Below are positions 17,617 through 25,411 of a stretch of 64,000 nt of DNA, piece after piece. Positions within the stretch are counted from its first letter, which is position 1. Every line of letters begins with the position of its first letter. Below the pieces are notes generated by a model. The model had not been told where the DNA came from, ran no database searches, and saw nothing but the letters and a program-made list of their open reading frames with translations. A program made the position numbers and the translations under genes. This stretch comes from Dyadobacter sp. (lineage in GTDB: Bacteria > Bacteroidota > Bacteroidia > Cytophagales > Spirosomataceae): contig NZ_JAGIAS010000002.1 in the NCBI RefSeq assembly GCF_017744695.1, positions 620,001 to 684,000 of the forward strand. The letters are read 5' to 3'.

Positions 17617-17648
17617 AAAATGGGTGCCGGAAACCGGCACCCATTTTT
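17617..17648. terminator. Bidirectional intrinsic terminator
   Basis: A 14-bp perfect stem (AAAATGGGTGCCGG, 17617-17630, with CCGGCACCCATTTT, 17634-17647) around an AAA loop, with T-rich sequence on either strand. It separates the convergent subtilase-like and AraC genes. Confidence 0.85.
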
Positions 17649-17654
17649 TATGTC

Positions 17655-18464
17655 CTACGACTGAACCAGCACCGGGAAATTCTCCACCGTCTCCTGAATG
17701 CTTTTTCTGAACTGGAAGGGCGTCAGCCCGGTGAACTCTTTGAAATTGCGGATGAAATGCGATTGATCGGCGTATTCCTGCTCGAAGGCGATGTCGGAAA
17801 GTTTGTCGTAGGAATGGTTGCGAAGCTGATTGAGCGACGCCTGAAACCGACATATCCGCGCAAATAGCATGGGCGACAGACCGATTCCTTCCTGAAAGCG
17901 CCGTTCCAGCGTGCGTTCCGACACTTGCAGTTCGAGCCGGAGATCTTTCATCGAAACACCACCCTGCGACCGGATGATCCGTTGCAATGCGTAACGCGTG
18001 GCGGATTGCAGCGCGTGATCGTTGCGGCATATTTGTTCCCAGAGACATTCGGAAAGAATATTGGCCTTGGCTTCCACATCGGCGGCACTTTCGAGCCTTT
18101 CCATGAGTCGCCTGCCATTCAGCAAAAGGTCCAGGTCGAGGCAGTCGTCAGTCAGTTCTTTGGAATCCATACCGAAAATGGATTTCAAGGCATGCGGACA
18201 AAAGTAGACGCCGATCGTACTGAAAGTGGCCGGCGAAACGATGCGGGTGTGCGCGGTCGACTGCCCGTACAGGAAGATGGACGCCAGTTCCTTCCCCTCC
18301 TGAAACGACGCCCCCGGCGATTGCTGGAAAATGATGCCCGGAGAACCGTCGGCGATGGTCACAAAATGCGCCTGCTCGTCGGGCCGACCCGAACTTTCGA
18401 GTGCCCAATAGTACCGGACGTAGTCCCGTAAATGCGGCGGCGGCTGGATCTGATGGTATTTCAT
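17655..18464 (-). CDS. AraC family transcriptional regulator
   Basis: 269 residues from the ATG at 18464 (MKYHQIQPPPHLRDYVRYYW); an in-frame ATG seven codons earlier is less likely. The N-terminal sensing half (LRDYVRYYWALESS, GIIFQQSPG, TIGVYFCPHALKSIFG) is the cupin-like type common in Bacteroidota AraC proteins. The C-terminal half has two helix-turn-helix motifs: SMKDLRLELQVSERTLERRF and LSDIAFEQEYADQSHFIRNF, then TGLTPFQFRK. It starts 33 bp after the stop of the NmrA-like reductase on the same strand, so the two form an operon. It probably controls the reductase and itself; the inducer is unknown. Confidence 0.92.
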   Translation of the reverse strand: MKYHQIQPPPHLRDYVRYYWALESSGRPDEQAHFVTIADGSPGIIFQQSPGASFQEGKELASIFLYGQSTAHTRIVSPATFSTIGVYFCPHALKSIFGMDSKELTDDCLDLDLLLNGRRLMERLESAADVEAKANILSECLWEQICRNDHALQSATRYALQRIIRSQGGVSMKDLRLELQVSERTLERRFQEGIGLSPMLFARICRFQASLNQLRNHSYDKLSDIAFEQEYADQSHFIRNFKEFTGLTPFQFRKSIQETVENFPVLVQS

Positions 18465-18497
18465 GGCTATCGGGTATGGGAGCAAGTTACCTATTTT

Positions 18498-19355
18498 TTA
18501 AAACAATCCCCTGAGATATTGCTGAACGCCAAGCGGTTTGCGTCCCAGAAACCCTTCCAGCGAATGGTGCGTCTTTTCGAACTCCCCGGCCCGAATGCTG
18601 TCGGCCATGCTGGCGTAAAAGCCGGCTTCCTCTTCGTCCAAACCAAAACCGAGCAACCCTTTCCGGTAATCTTCCGGCGAAATATCGGTATGGGCTGCAT
18701 CCCGATAGCCCGCTATATCCTTTAATTCCAATGCGATATCCGCAAAACTGAACGCTTCCGGCCCGGTAATGTCGTGTATCGCATTATTGAATGCAGGTCC
18801 GGTAAGCACATGCGACAATGCCTCGGCAATGTCCCTCCGTGACACGAAGCTTACCCGTCCGTTGCCCGACGGATAGAAAATCCGACCGTCGCCCATGGCT
18901 TCACCAATAAACAGCGGGATCGTCTCATGATACATGCTATTCCGGAAGAATATGTATCGCATACTGCTCTGGCGGACCAGCGCCTCGGTGTTCCGGCAAA
19001 TGTGTGCCGCGTGGAAATGCGCCGACTCCTCCGGAAAAAGCGTGCTGGTATAAACGATCTCTTGCACACCGCATTTCACCGCGGCATGAACCACCCGCGT
19101 TTCCTGCGCCATCGCACGCACGCCCGTGGCGGAGGCCGATATCTGCAATAACCTGTGCACGCCGGTCAGCGCACGCTCCAACGATTCCTGGTCTTCGTAA
19201 TCAGCCACGCGGATATGCATGCCCGAGCCCGCATACTCGCTGAGTTTGCCGGCGTCGCGCACGACCGCGACAATGTTTTCCGGTTTTGTTTTTTTCAATA
19301 AAAATGAAAGGGTGGCTTTCCCGAGGTTCCCGTTTGCTCCGGTGATGGCTATCAT
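18498..19355 (-). CDS. NmrA-like NAD(P)-binding oxidoreductase
   Basis: 285 residues. The Rossmann nucleotide site is at the very start (MIAITGANGNLGKATLSFLL). IVAVVRDAGKL follows, then the NmrA-type segments LLQISASATGVRAMAQETRV, YIFFRNSMYHETIP and FVSRRDIAEALSHVLTG. This layout matches the NmrA/QorB group of atypical short-chain dehydrogenases, which use NAD(P)H to reduce quinones or act as redox sensors. The classical YxxxK catalytic pair is not obvious. It is the first gene of a two-gene unit with the AraC regulator. The substrate is not predictable from sequence. Confidence 0.88.
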   Translation of the reverse strand: MIAITGANGNLGKATLSFLLKKTKPENIVAVVRDAGKLSEYAGSGMHIRVADYEDQESLERALTGVHRLLQISASATGVRAMAQETRVVHAAVKCGVQEIVYTSTLFPEESAHFHAAHICRNTEALVRQSSMRYIFFRNSMYHETIPLFIGEAMGDGRIFYPSGNGRVSFVSRRDIAEALSHVLTGPAFNNAIHDITGPEAFSFADIALELKDIAGYRDAAHTDISPEDYRKGLLGFGLDEEEAGFYASMADSIRAGEFEKTHHSLEGFLGRKPLGVQQYLRGLF

Positions 19356-19472
19356 TGTTTTGTTTGTTTTAGTTTAAAGCAAAACTAGATTCCGCCCGTC
19401 CCTCAAAATAGAACAAAACCGACAGCCCTGACTTTTCGGCCCCCGGTAAACTTAATTTTTCACAATCATCCT

Positions 19473-19480
19473 TAGATTTG
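19473..19480 (+). promoter_or_regulatory. Predicted -7 element for the antiporter gene
   Basis: TAGATTTG matches TAnnTTTG exactly, 49 bp before the antiporter start. No clear TTTG lies at the expected -33 distance. Confidence 0.35.
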
Positions 19481-19528
19481 AGATTACACGCCCGGTAGCC
19501 CGGACGTCCGAAGATTCCGTTCAGCATT

Positions 19529-20770
19529 ATGGAGAATTACAGTATCGTCATCTTTATCATGGCCATTATGATCGGCCTCTCAGCCATGGCCGACAGCATC
19601 AGGATTCCCTACCCCGTCCTGCTGATCACCGCCGGGATTGCCATCGGGTTTATTCCCACGTTGCCGGTAATCGAGCTCAACCCTGAGGTCGTATTTCTGA
19701 TATTCCTGCCTCCATTATTGTATGACGCGGCATTCAACATCAATTTCCAGGATTTCCGAACGAATATCAATACCATCAGTACTCTTGCCATTTCGCTCGT
19801 CTTCATCACAGCGTCCGGCATTGCGGTCGTGTCTCACTACCTGATTCCGGGCATGACCTGGCCGCTGGCATTCGTGCTGGGCTCCATATTGTCGGCCACC
19901 GACGCCGTTGCCGCCATGAGCATTACCAAGGGTCTTGGTCTTTCTTCCAAAACCAATACCATTCTGGAAGGAGAAAGCCTGGTGAACGACGCGTCCGCGT
20001 TGGTCGCGTACCGTTTTTCGGTCGCCGCCGTAACAGGCTCCGCATTTATATTCTGGCGGGCCACCGCCGAATTTGCCGTGCTGCTGCTCGGCGGCGCCAT
20101 TATAGGGATTGTGATCGCGCGCATTCTCGGCGCTATCATCATGCGGATTCACCACAATGCGCAGGCTACCATCGGCATGATGCTCCTGATGCCGTTCGTC
20201 GCCTACCGGGTCGCAGAAGAGCTCGAAGTATCGGGTGTGATCGCGGTCGTAATCCTCGGCCTCGGTATCGCCGATTACAGCAAGAAGATTTTCCCGGACC
20301 GCCTCAAAACGCAGTCCAAAACCATCTGGGAAATCATCATTTTCCTGCTCAACGGGCTCATATTTATCCTGATCGGCCTGCAATTCCCCTATGTAATCAA
20401 AAACATCAGCAGCGACCAGCTCCTTCCCTACATCGGTTACGCGTTGATTATCACCATTATCGCGCTAGTACTCCGCATGGTGCGGGTTTTCTGGCAAAGA
20501 GCCAACCTCCAAAAAGGCTTTGAACGCGGACACAGCCGGATCAGCGAAAACGCCCTGCTCGATTTCAAAAATAGCCTCATTATCAGCTGGTCGGGCATGC
20601 GCGGCATCGTCTCGCTCGCCATCGCCATCGGTCTTCCCACGCACCTGCACGACGGCACGCCCTTCCCCCTGCGCGACGCGATTATCTTCATTTCCGTGGC
20701 CGTGGTACTATTTACGCTGATCGGACAAGGGCTGACGCTGCCCTGGGTTGTGAAGCGGTTGGGAGATTAG
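19529..20770 (+). CDS. CPA1-type Na+/H+ antiporter
   Basis: 413 residues, almost entirely hydrophobic with about twelve membrane segments. Family motifs are FLIFLPPLLYDAAFN, GSILSATDAVAAMSITKGLG (the CPA1 ion site usually written ATDPVA) and TILEGESLVNDASALVAYRF with the conserved acidic residues. WSGMRGIVSLAIAIGLP comes late in the protein. It should exchange sodium for protons across the inner membrane for pH and salt homeostasis. NhaP/Nhx proteins usually carry a cytoplasmic tail and exceed 500 residues; this one stops just after the last membrane segment, so the regulatory tail is missing or was never present. It stands alone between divergent and unrelated genes. Confidence 0.92.
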   Translation: MENYSIVIFIMAIMIGLSAMADSIRIPYPVLLITAGIAIGFIPTLPVIELNPEVVFLIFLPPLLYDAAFNINFQDFRTNINTISTLAISLVFITASGIAVVSHYLIPGMTWPLAFVLGSILSATDAVAAMSITKGLGLSSKTNTILEGESLVNDASALVAYRFSVAAVTGSAFIFWRATAEFAVLLLGGAIIGIVIARILGAIIMRIHHNAQATIGMMLLMPFVAYRVAEELEVSGVIAVVILGLGIADYSKKIFPDRLKTQSKTIWEIIIFLLNGLIFILIGLQFPYVIKNISSDQLLPYIGYALIITIIALVLRMVRVFWQRANLQKGFERGHSRISENALLDFKNSLIISWSGMRGIVSLAIAIGLPTHLHDGTPFPLRDAIIFISVAVVLFTLIGQGLTLPWVVKRLGD

Positions 20771-20860
20771 ACGTTTGATAATTCATCGGACGCCGGTTGA
20801 TGGTTCCCCACACGGAAAAATAGTTTAGCACTTTGAACCTATCTATGTTTAGCGCCATAT

Positions 20861-20872
20861 CGATTTAAATCG
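20861..20872. promoter_or_regulatory. 12-bp palindrome upstream of the SGNH-like lipoprotein gene
   Basis: CGATTTAAATCG is a perfect palindrome 66 bp before the start codon at 20938. It may be an operator; chance cannot be excluded. Confidence 0.25.
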
Positions 20873-20937
20873 ACGTGGCCGGGCGTGCTATTCTCGTCCG
20901 GTTTGGTAACATTCTGATACTGCTAAACTTGGTTATC

Positions 20938-22362
20938 ATGAAAACACACATTACCATTTTGTCTACGGTACTTTCCGCATTTACGTTTCTCGCTTGTTCC
21001 AATGTGGCAAGACAAGACATCCAGCCCCAAGAGCCGGAGTTTATGGCCAAACCGCTCGACTCCCTGAATCCGCTGATCGTAGCAGAAATAACAAGGCCGG
21101 TTAAAGCCGACCCATCTTTCAGTTGGGCACCCAAACCGGGTTCCGTCGACCTTGGAAGCCTTAAAACCGCTTCCGGCAAAGAACCCGTACTGATGGTGAT
21201 AGGCGAAGCGCGCGCAGCCGGTTACAGGGACGGCGGCTTGTGCCGGCAAGGGCAGCTTACCTCCTACCCTAACCTGGTTGCCCGGCAAATGGGCCTTGCT
21301 CGCTTCGATCCGGGGCTTTTTGAGAAAGAAGAAGGCAATGGATCCGGGTACATTGTGCAGGATCCTGGCTCAACATTGCCGAGTTGGTCAAAGGTTACTA
21401 ACAACCTTGCATTCAGCGATCAAAAAACTATGCGAATGAAACCATATGCTGGCGGAGTGGTGCATAATGTTTCCGTCCCGGGGAATGGTGTTACTAAATA
21501 TGTATTAAATCTGCATACACTTTATAATGAAGTCATTGATTTCGCAAAAAATAGCCCCATACCCACTTCGGCGCTTACTGCTAACTATCTGTGGACGACC
21601 GGAATGGTGCCCCTTGCACTGATTAACCGAATCGTTCCCAAGGAAAAGCCGAATGTCTGGGCGCATTTAAATCAAATGGATCCGGACATCGGCATGATCG
21701 ACCTCAACGCCGACCTTTTCACGATGGCATACATCGGCGGAGGGCAGTCAGGGATTATGGGTTCCAGAGAAGTTTTACCCGAGCGCCAGGCGATCGAATA
21801 CTTTCGGAAGAAGAATGCCCGGTACGTTCACATGACCATCCCGGATGTGCTTGACTTTCCCTATTTCAAATGGTTTACATTAAAGCGACTCGCTAAGCGG
21901 ACAAAAAATCCGATCTATTCCAATTGGGGCTCCGGAAGCGTTTTGGCGGATAACAAAACGATATTTCTACCGACTTTTAACGTCATCAATGTCCTCAACG
22001 GCAGCCCTTTTGAAACGCTGGAAGAATACGACGTGATCCTACCGGCCGAAATCTCGAAGCCCGAATGGCACAACGACTCCGAAATTGCCGCCTATGCCCG
22101 CGAATTCGGCCATCCAATAGTCGATTTTTACAGCATTTACAAACAAATCGTCAACGGCGCTTACATCACCGACGACGGTTTCCGCATCGATCCATCCTAC
22201 CCCAACGGAAATTTCTTTTCCGCCGACGGCATTCACCCCACCGCAATAGGCCAGGCTGTACTTGCCAATGAGGTGATTAAAGTATTGAATAAAAGCTATC
22301 AAGCGAAGATTCCATTGATCGACGTGGAGCTGTTTGCGGCCGAGATGAAGAAGGTAAAGTAG
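20938..22362 (+). CDS. SGNH-hydrolase-like lipoprotein lacking the catalytic serine
   Basis: 474 residues from ATG 20938, with a lipoprotein signal and lipobox FLACSN. The overall layout is that of a Bacteroidota SGNH/GDSL lipase-like family: after block I it continues AGYRDGGLCRQGQLTSYPNL and VARQMGL, and the C-terminal block V is complete (SADGIHPTAIGQAVLANEVI). Block I, however, reads VIGEARAAG where relatives have G-N/D-S-L-T-A-G, so Ala stands in place of the serine nucleophile near residue 87. The block III region (LNADLFTMAYIGGGQSG) also lacks a clear GxND. It is probably a non-catalytic binding protein or an enzyme with a different mechanism. Alone between the antiporter and the DUF2167 operon. 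Confidence 0.8.
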   Translation: MKTHITILSTVLSAFTFLACSNVARQDIQPQEPEFMAKPLDSLNPLIVAEITRPVKADPSFSWAPKPGSVDLGSLKTASGKEPVLMVIGEARAAGYRDGGLCRQGQLTSYPNLVARQMGLARFDPGLFEKEEGNGSGYIVQDPGSTLPSWSKVTNNLAFSDQKTMRMKPYAGGVVHNVSVPGNGVTKYVLNLHTLYNEVIDFAKNSPIPTSALTANYLWTTGMVPLALINRIVPKEKPNVWAHLNQMDPDIGMIDLNADLFTMAYIGGGQSGIMGSREVLPERQAIEYFRKKNARYVHMTIPDVLDFPYFKWFTLKRLAKRTKNPIYSNWGSGSVLADNKTIFLPTFNVINVLNGSPFETLEEYDVILPAEISKPEWHNDSEIAAYAREFGHPIVDFYSIYKQIVNGAYITDDGFRIDPSYPNGNFFSADGIHPTAIGQAVLANEVIKVLNKSYQAKIPLIDVELFAAEMKKVK

Positions 22363-22504
22363 GTCAATTATTCATCAACACTCATTATTGCATATAGATG
22401 TGAAAACATCCCTCCCGAAATAACTTATCCAATCGGTTACTTAAAATCCGCAGTCGCGGAAATTTCCATTATTTTCGCAGAATACTTACTAACTCATCCT
22501 TCCT

Positions 22505-23476
22505 ATGATCAGATTTCTATCAGTGCTTTTTACCATTTTGCTTTCTTCTTCGCTGCTATGGGCCCAAACCGACACCACTCTTGCTGATACTTCACAGGCC
22601 AGCGCACAAGCCGAACTTCAAAAAGTGATCGAACGCGACAAGCAAATAAAGTATCAGACAGGCTCCCTGGACGTCAATTCCGAAGTAAAACTGACAATAC
22701 CGGCAGGCTACAAATTTATGCCCAAGTCGGACGCCGAATTCGTCATATTCGACTTCTGGGGGAATCCACGGCGAGACGATATACTCGGAATGGTCGTAAA
22801 GCAGGACTATTCAATCGCGGATCCTGCCGCCTGGGCATTTATTGTCTCTTATGAAAAATCCGGATTTGTCAAGGATGAAGACGCTGCCGATATCGATTAC
22901 GATGAAATGATGGACGAAATGAAAGACAGTGAAGCCGCTGATAACGAGGAGCGTCAGAAACAGGGCTATGGCCCTATCCATATGATCGGCTGGGCTGCTA
23001 AGCCGTACTATGATAAGGGAAATAATATTCTTCATTGGGCAAAGTCAATGGTTTTTGGAGACGCTATCGACACGACACTCAACTACGACGTACGCATCCT
23101 CGGCCGCCGGGGCATTCTGAGTCTCAATGCGGTAGGCACGATCGGTCAAATTTCGGATATCAAGCAACACATTCCCGACATCATCCATATCGCCAAGTTT
23201 AAAGAAGGAAGCCGTTATATCGATTTTGATCCTGATGTAGACGAGGTCGCCGCTTACACGATCGGTGGCCTGGTTGCAGGCAAGTTGCTGGCAAAAGCAG
23301 GCATACTCGCCCTCCTTCTCAAAAATATCAAACTGGTAATATTAGGAATCGGCGTATTCTTCGGAGCGATCCGCAAAAGAGTAGCAGGCCTGTTCGGCAA
23401 AAAAGAACCGCAGCAGCCCCAACCTGAAATAGCCGAATCAAACGAATCCGACACCGAACCTACGTCAGAAAGTTGA
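22505..23476 (+). CDS. DUF2167 family membrane protein
   Basis: 323 residues with a signal peptide (SSSLLWAQTD). The long exported domain has the DUF2167 hallmarks: KLTIPAGYKFMPKSDAEFVI, FDFWGNPRRDDILGMV, AAWAFIVSYEKSGFVKDEDA, HMIGWAAKPYYDKGNNILHW and LNYDVRILGRRGILSLNAVG. It ends with VAAYTIGGLVAGKLLAKAG and two membrane helices, then a charged cytoplasmic tail. The family is of unknown function and is common in Proteobacteria and Bacteroidota. Its stop codon overlaps the TTG start of the rhomboid protease gene by four bases, so the two are translationally coupled; it could be a substrate or partner of that protease, which is inference. Confidence 0.93.
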   Translation: MIRFLSVLFTILLSSSLLWAQTDTTLADTSQASAQAELQKVIERDKQIKYQTGSLDVNSEVKLTIPAGYKFMPKSDAEFVIFDFWGNPRRDDILGMVVKQDYSIADPAAWAFIVSYEKSGFVKDEDAADIDYDEMMDEMKDSEAADNEERQKQGYGPIHMIGWAAKPYYDKGNNILHWAKSMVFGDAIDTTLNYDVRILGRRGILSLNAVGTIGQISDIKQHIPDIIHIAKFKEGSRYIDFDPDVDEVAAYTIGGLVAGKLLAKAGILALLLKNIKLVILGIGVFFGAIRKRVAGLFGKKEPQQPQPEIAESNESDTEPTSES

Positions 23477-24078
23477 TCACATTAGGAATAATCGCATTGA
23501 CCGTCGGACTCTCCCTGTTTTGTTTTTCCAATAGGGAGGGTTTCGACCGGCTCACACTGGTACCCTACCAAATGCAGCAGGACAAGTCGCAACTGTACAG
23601 GCTCGTCAGTCACGCCTTCATACACGCCGACGCCGGTCACCTTCTTTTTAATATGCTCACGCTGTTTTTCTTCGGCAGGGAAGTTGAGAGGGGCATTCTT
23701 TCTCCCGCCGAATTTGTGATGTTCTACATCATGGCGATCCTCTTCTCGTCGCTTCCGTCGTATCAGAAGAACAAAGCTAATCCGCAGTATGCCGCGGTGG
23801 GTGCAAGTGGCGCTGTGTCGGCGATCATGTTCGTCATGGTACTGTTTCAACCGTGGTCGGTGATTTACCTGAAATTCATCATACCCATTTACTTTATCCT
23901 TTTCGCTTTCGGCTACCTCGGTTATTCCTATTATCAAAGTAAAAAGGGTGACAGCAATATTGGCCACGATGCGCATTTGTATGGTGCTCTTTTCGGGCTG
24001 GCGTACATGTTTGTAGTCCATCCCGGAAGCCTTCGGACATTCCTGAACAGGATTGTAGAAGCTCCTTTCTTAGATTGA
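23473..24078 (+). CDS. Rhomboid family intramembrane serine protease
   Basis: 201 residues with about six membrane helices. The start is a TTG inside the TTGA overlap with the preceding gene. Rhomboid motifs are complete: SHAFIHADAGHLLFNMLTLF (HxxxxHxxxN), the catalytic serine S112 in GASGAVSA, and the catalytic histidine H168 in GHDAHLYGALFG. A short cytoplasmic loop between helices contains SYYQSKKGDSN. It should cleave single-pass membrane proteins within the inner membrane. The length is close to the minimal six-helix rhomboid core. Coupling to the DUF2167 gene suggests joint function. Confidence 0.93.
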   Translation: MITLGIIALTVGLSLFCFSNREGFDRLTLVPYQMQQDKSQLYRLVSHAFIHADAGHLLFNMLTLFFFGREVERGILSPAEFVMFYIMAILFSSLPSYQKNKANPQYAAVGASGAVSAIMFVMVLFQPWSVIYLKFIIPIYFILFAFGYLGYSYYQSKKGDSNIGHDAHLYGALFGLAYMFVVHPGSLRTFLNRIVEAPFLD

Positions 24079-24113
24079 GCTGATTCAAACTTTTTTCCCA
24101 GTTTCCATTTTTC

Positions 24114-24157
24114 TTAACCTAGGTTAATGTTTCCGCTTTCCCGCTGGTCTAGTTTTG
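24114..24157 (+). promoter_or_regulatory. Palindromic operator candidate and -7 element for the esterase gene
   Basis: TTAACCTAGGTTAA (24114-24127) is a perfect 14-bp palindrome. TAGTTTTG, a perfect TAnnTTTG element, follows at 24150-24157, 67 bp before the start codon. The palindrome sits where the -33 element should be, so a bound protein would block polymerase or replace the -33 contact. Confidence 0.45.
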
Positions 24158-24223
24158 TCGTATCAAATCAATCGCAACAAGACAAAACGTAGCAAGTACT
24201 CAATCTCAAAAACCTTTAAGATC

Positions 24224-25204
24224 ATGGAAACTCTGAATATCATCGACCCAGTCAACGACCCTGCTATTTTTGAAGATGTAAAAACCTTCCTTAATGCCCT
24301 GAACTCGGGAGGCGGCACTCCATTGGAACAACTCTCCCCCGCAGATGCGCGTAATGTGCTCGTAGGTGCGCAAAATTCCGTGGAAGTGGATTTGTCCGGT
24401 ATCGAAACCAGCGAGAAAACCATTACACAAGACGGCCTTACCGTTAAACTCGACATTGTAAAACCTGCCGGCACCACCGAAAAACTGCCGGTTTTCATTT
24501 TCATCCATGGCGGCGGATGGGTATTGGGTGATTTTCCTACCCACAAACGCATTGTCCGCGACCTGGTAGTGTATTCCGGTGCTGCGGCCGTATTTGTGAA
24601 CTATACCCCGTCACCCGAAGCACAATATCCGGTAGCGATCAATGAAATATACGCGGCAACCAAATGGGTGGCCGAACATGGCGACGAAATCAACGTGGAT
24701 GGCAGCAGGCTGGTAGTGGCCGGTAACAGCGTAGGCGGCGATATGGCGGCCGTTACTGCCTTGAAAGCCAAAGACAACAACGGCCCCGAAATCAAATTGC
24801 AGGTACTGCTCTGGCCGGTAACCGACGCGAACTTCGAAACTGTTTCCTACAACCAGTTTGCCGAAGGCCGCTTCCTGACCAAAAACATGATGAAATGGTT
24901 CTGGGATAACTACACCACCAACCCCGAAGAAAGAAAACACCGCTACGCTTCCCCATTGCAAGCTACGGCCGAACAGTTGCAAGGCCTGCCCCCTGCCCTG
25001 GTGCAAACCGCTGAAAACGACGTTCTCCGTGACGAAGGCGAGGCATATGCCCGCAAACTGGAAGCTGCCGGCGTTAAAACCACATTGGCAAGATACCAGG
25101 GTCTGATCCACGACTATGGCTTGCTCAACCCACTGGCCAATGTCCCAGCCGTACAAGGTGCGCTCCTTCAAGCAGGTGCCGCGATCCGCGAGGCTTTGAA
25201 ATAA
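24224..25204 (+). CDS. Alpha/beta hydrolase, hormone-sensitive-lipase type esterase
   Basis: 326 residues from ATG 24224; an open extension to a TTG at 24155 overlaps the predicted promoter. The oxyanion motif FIHGGGWVLGDF is near residue 90, the nucleophile elbow is GNSVGGDMAAV (serine near 169), the acid is in ETAENDVLRDEG, and the histidine in GLIHDYGLLNPLA. This is the HSL/family IV esterase arrangement; the usual GDSAGG is GNSVGG here, which keeps the serine. There is no signal peptide, so it is cytoplasmic. Such enzymes hydrolyse short acyl esters or lactones. It is a single-gene unit between a candidate operator and a strong terminator. Confidence 0.92.
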   Translation: METLNIIDPVNDPAIFEDVKTFLNALNSGGGTPLEQLSPADARNVLVGAQNSVEVDLSGIETSEKTITQDGLTVKLDIVKPAGTTEKLPVFIFIHGGGWVLGDFPTHKRIVRDLVVYSGAAAVFVNYTPSPEAQYPVAINEIYAATKWVAEHGDEINVDGSRLVVAGNSVGGDMAAVTALKAKDNNGPEIKLQVLLWPVTDANFETVSYNQFAEGRFLTKNMMKWFWDNYTTNPEERKHRYASPLQATAEQLQGLPPALVQTAENDVLRDEGEAYARKLEAAGVKTTLARYQGLIHDYGLLNPLANVPAVQGALLQAGAAIREALK

Positions 25205-25227
25205 TTTCAGCACATACTGCTACACAG

Positions 25228-25260
25228 AAACGGGTTATACGAGAGTGTAACCCGTTTTTT
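25228..25260 (+). terminator. Intrinsic terminator of the esterase gene
   Basis: AAACGGGTTA (25228-25237) pairs with TAACCCGTTT (25248-25257) around a 10-nt loop, with the T-run continuing to 25260, 24 bp after the stop codon. Confidence 0.85.
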
Positions 25261-25411
25261 ACATCTCTTACTTTCTAGCAGCCAGACTATCAATTAATTA
25301 TAAATATTTTATAAAAAATAAGAGAATAACATGAAATATATCGATCATTTTGTGTGTCTAGATTTTGAGTAAGCGGTTAAATTGCCGCACCTAAATCCTT
25401 ACAGTGATTCT

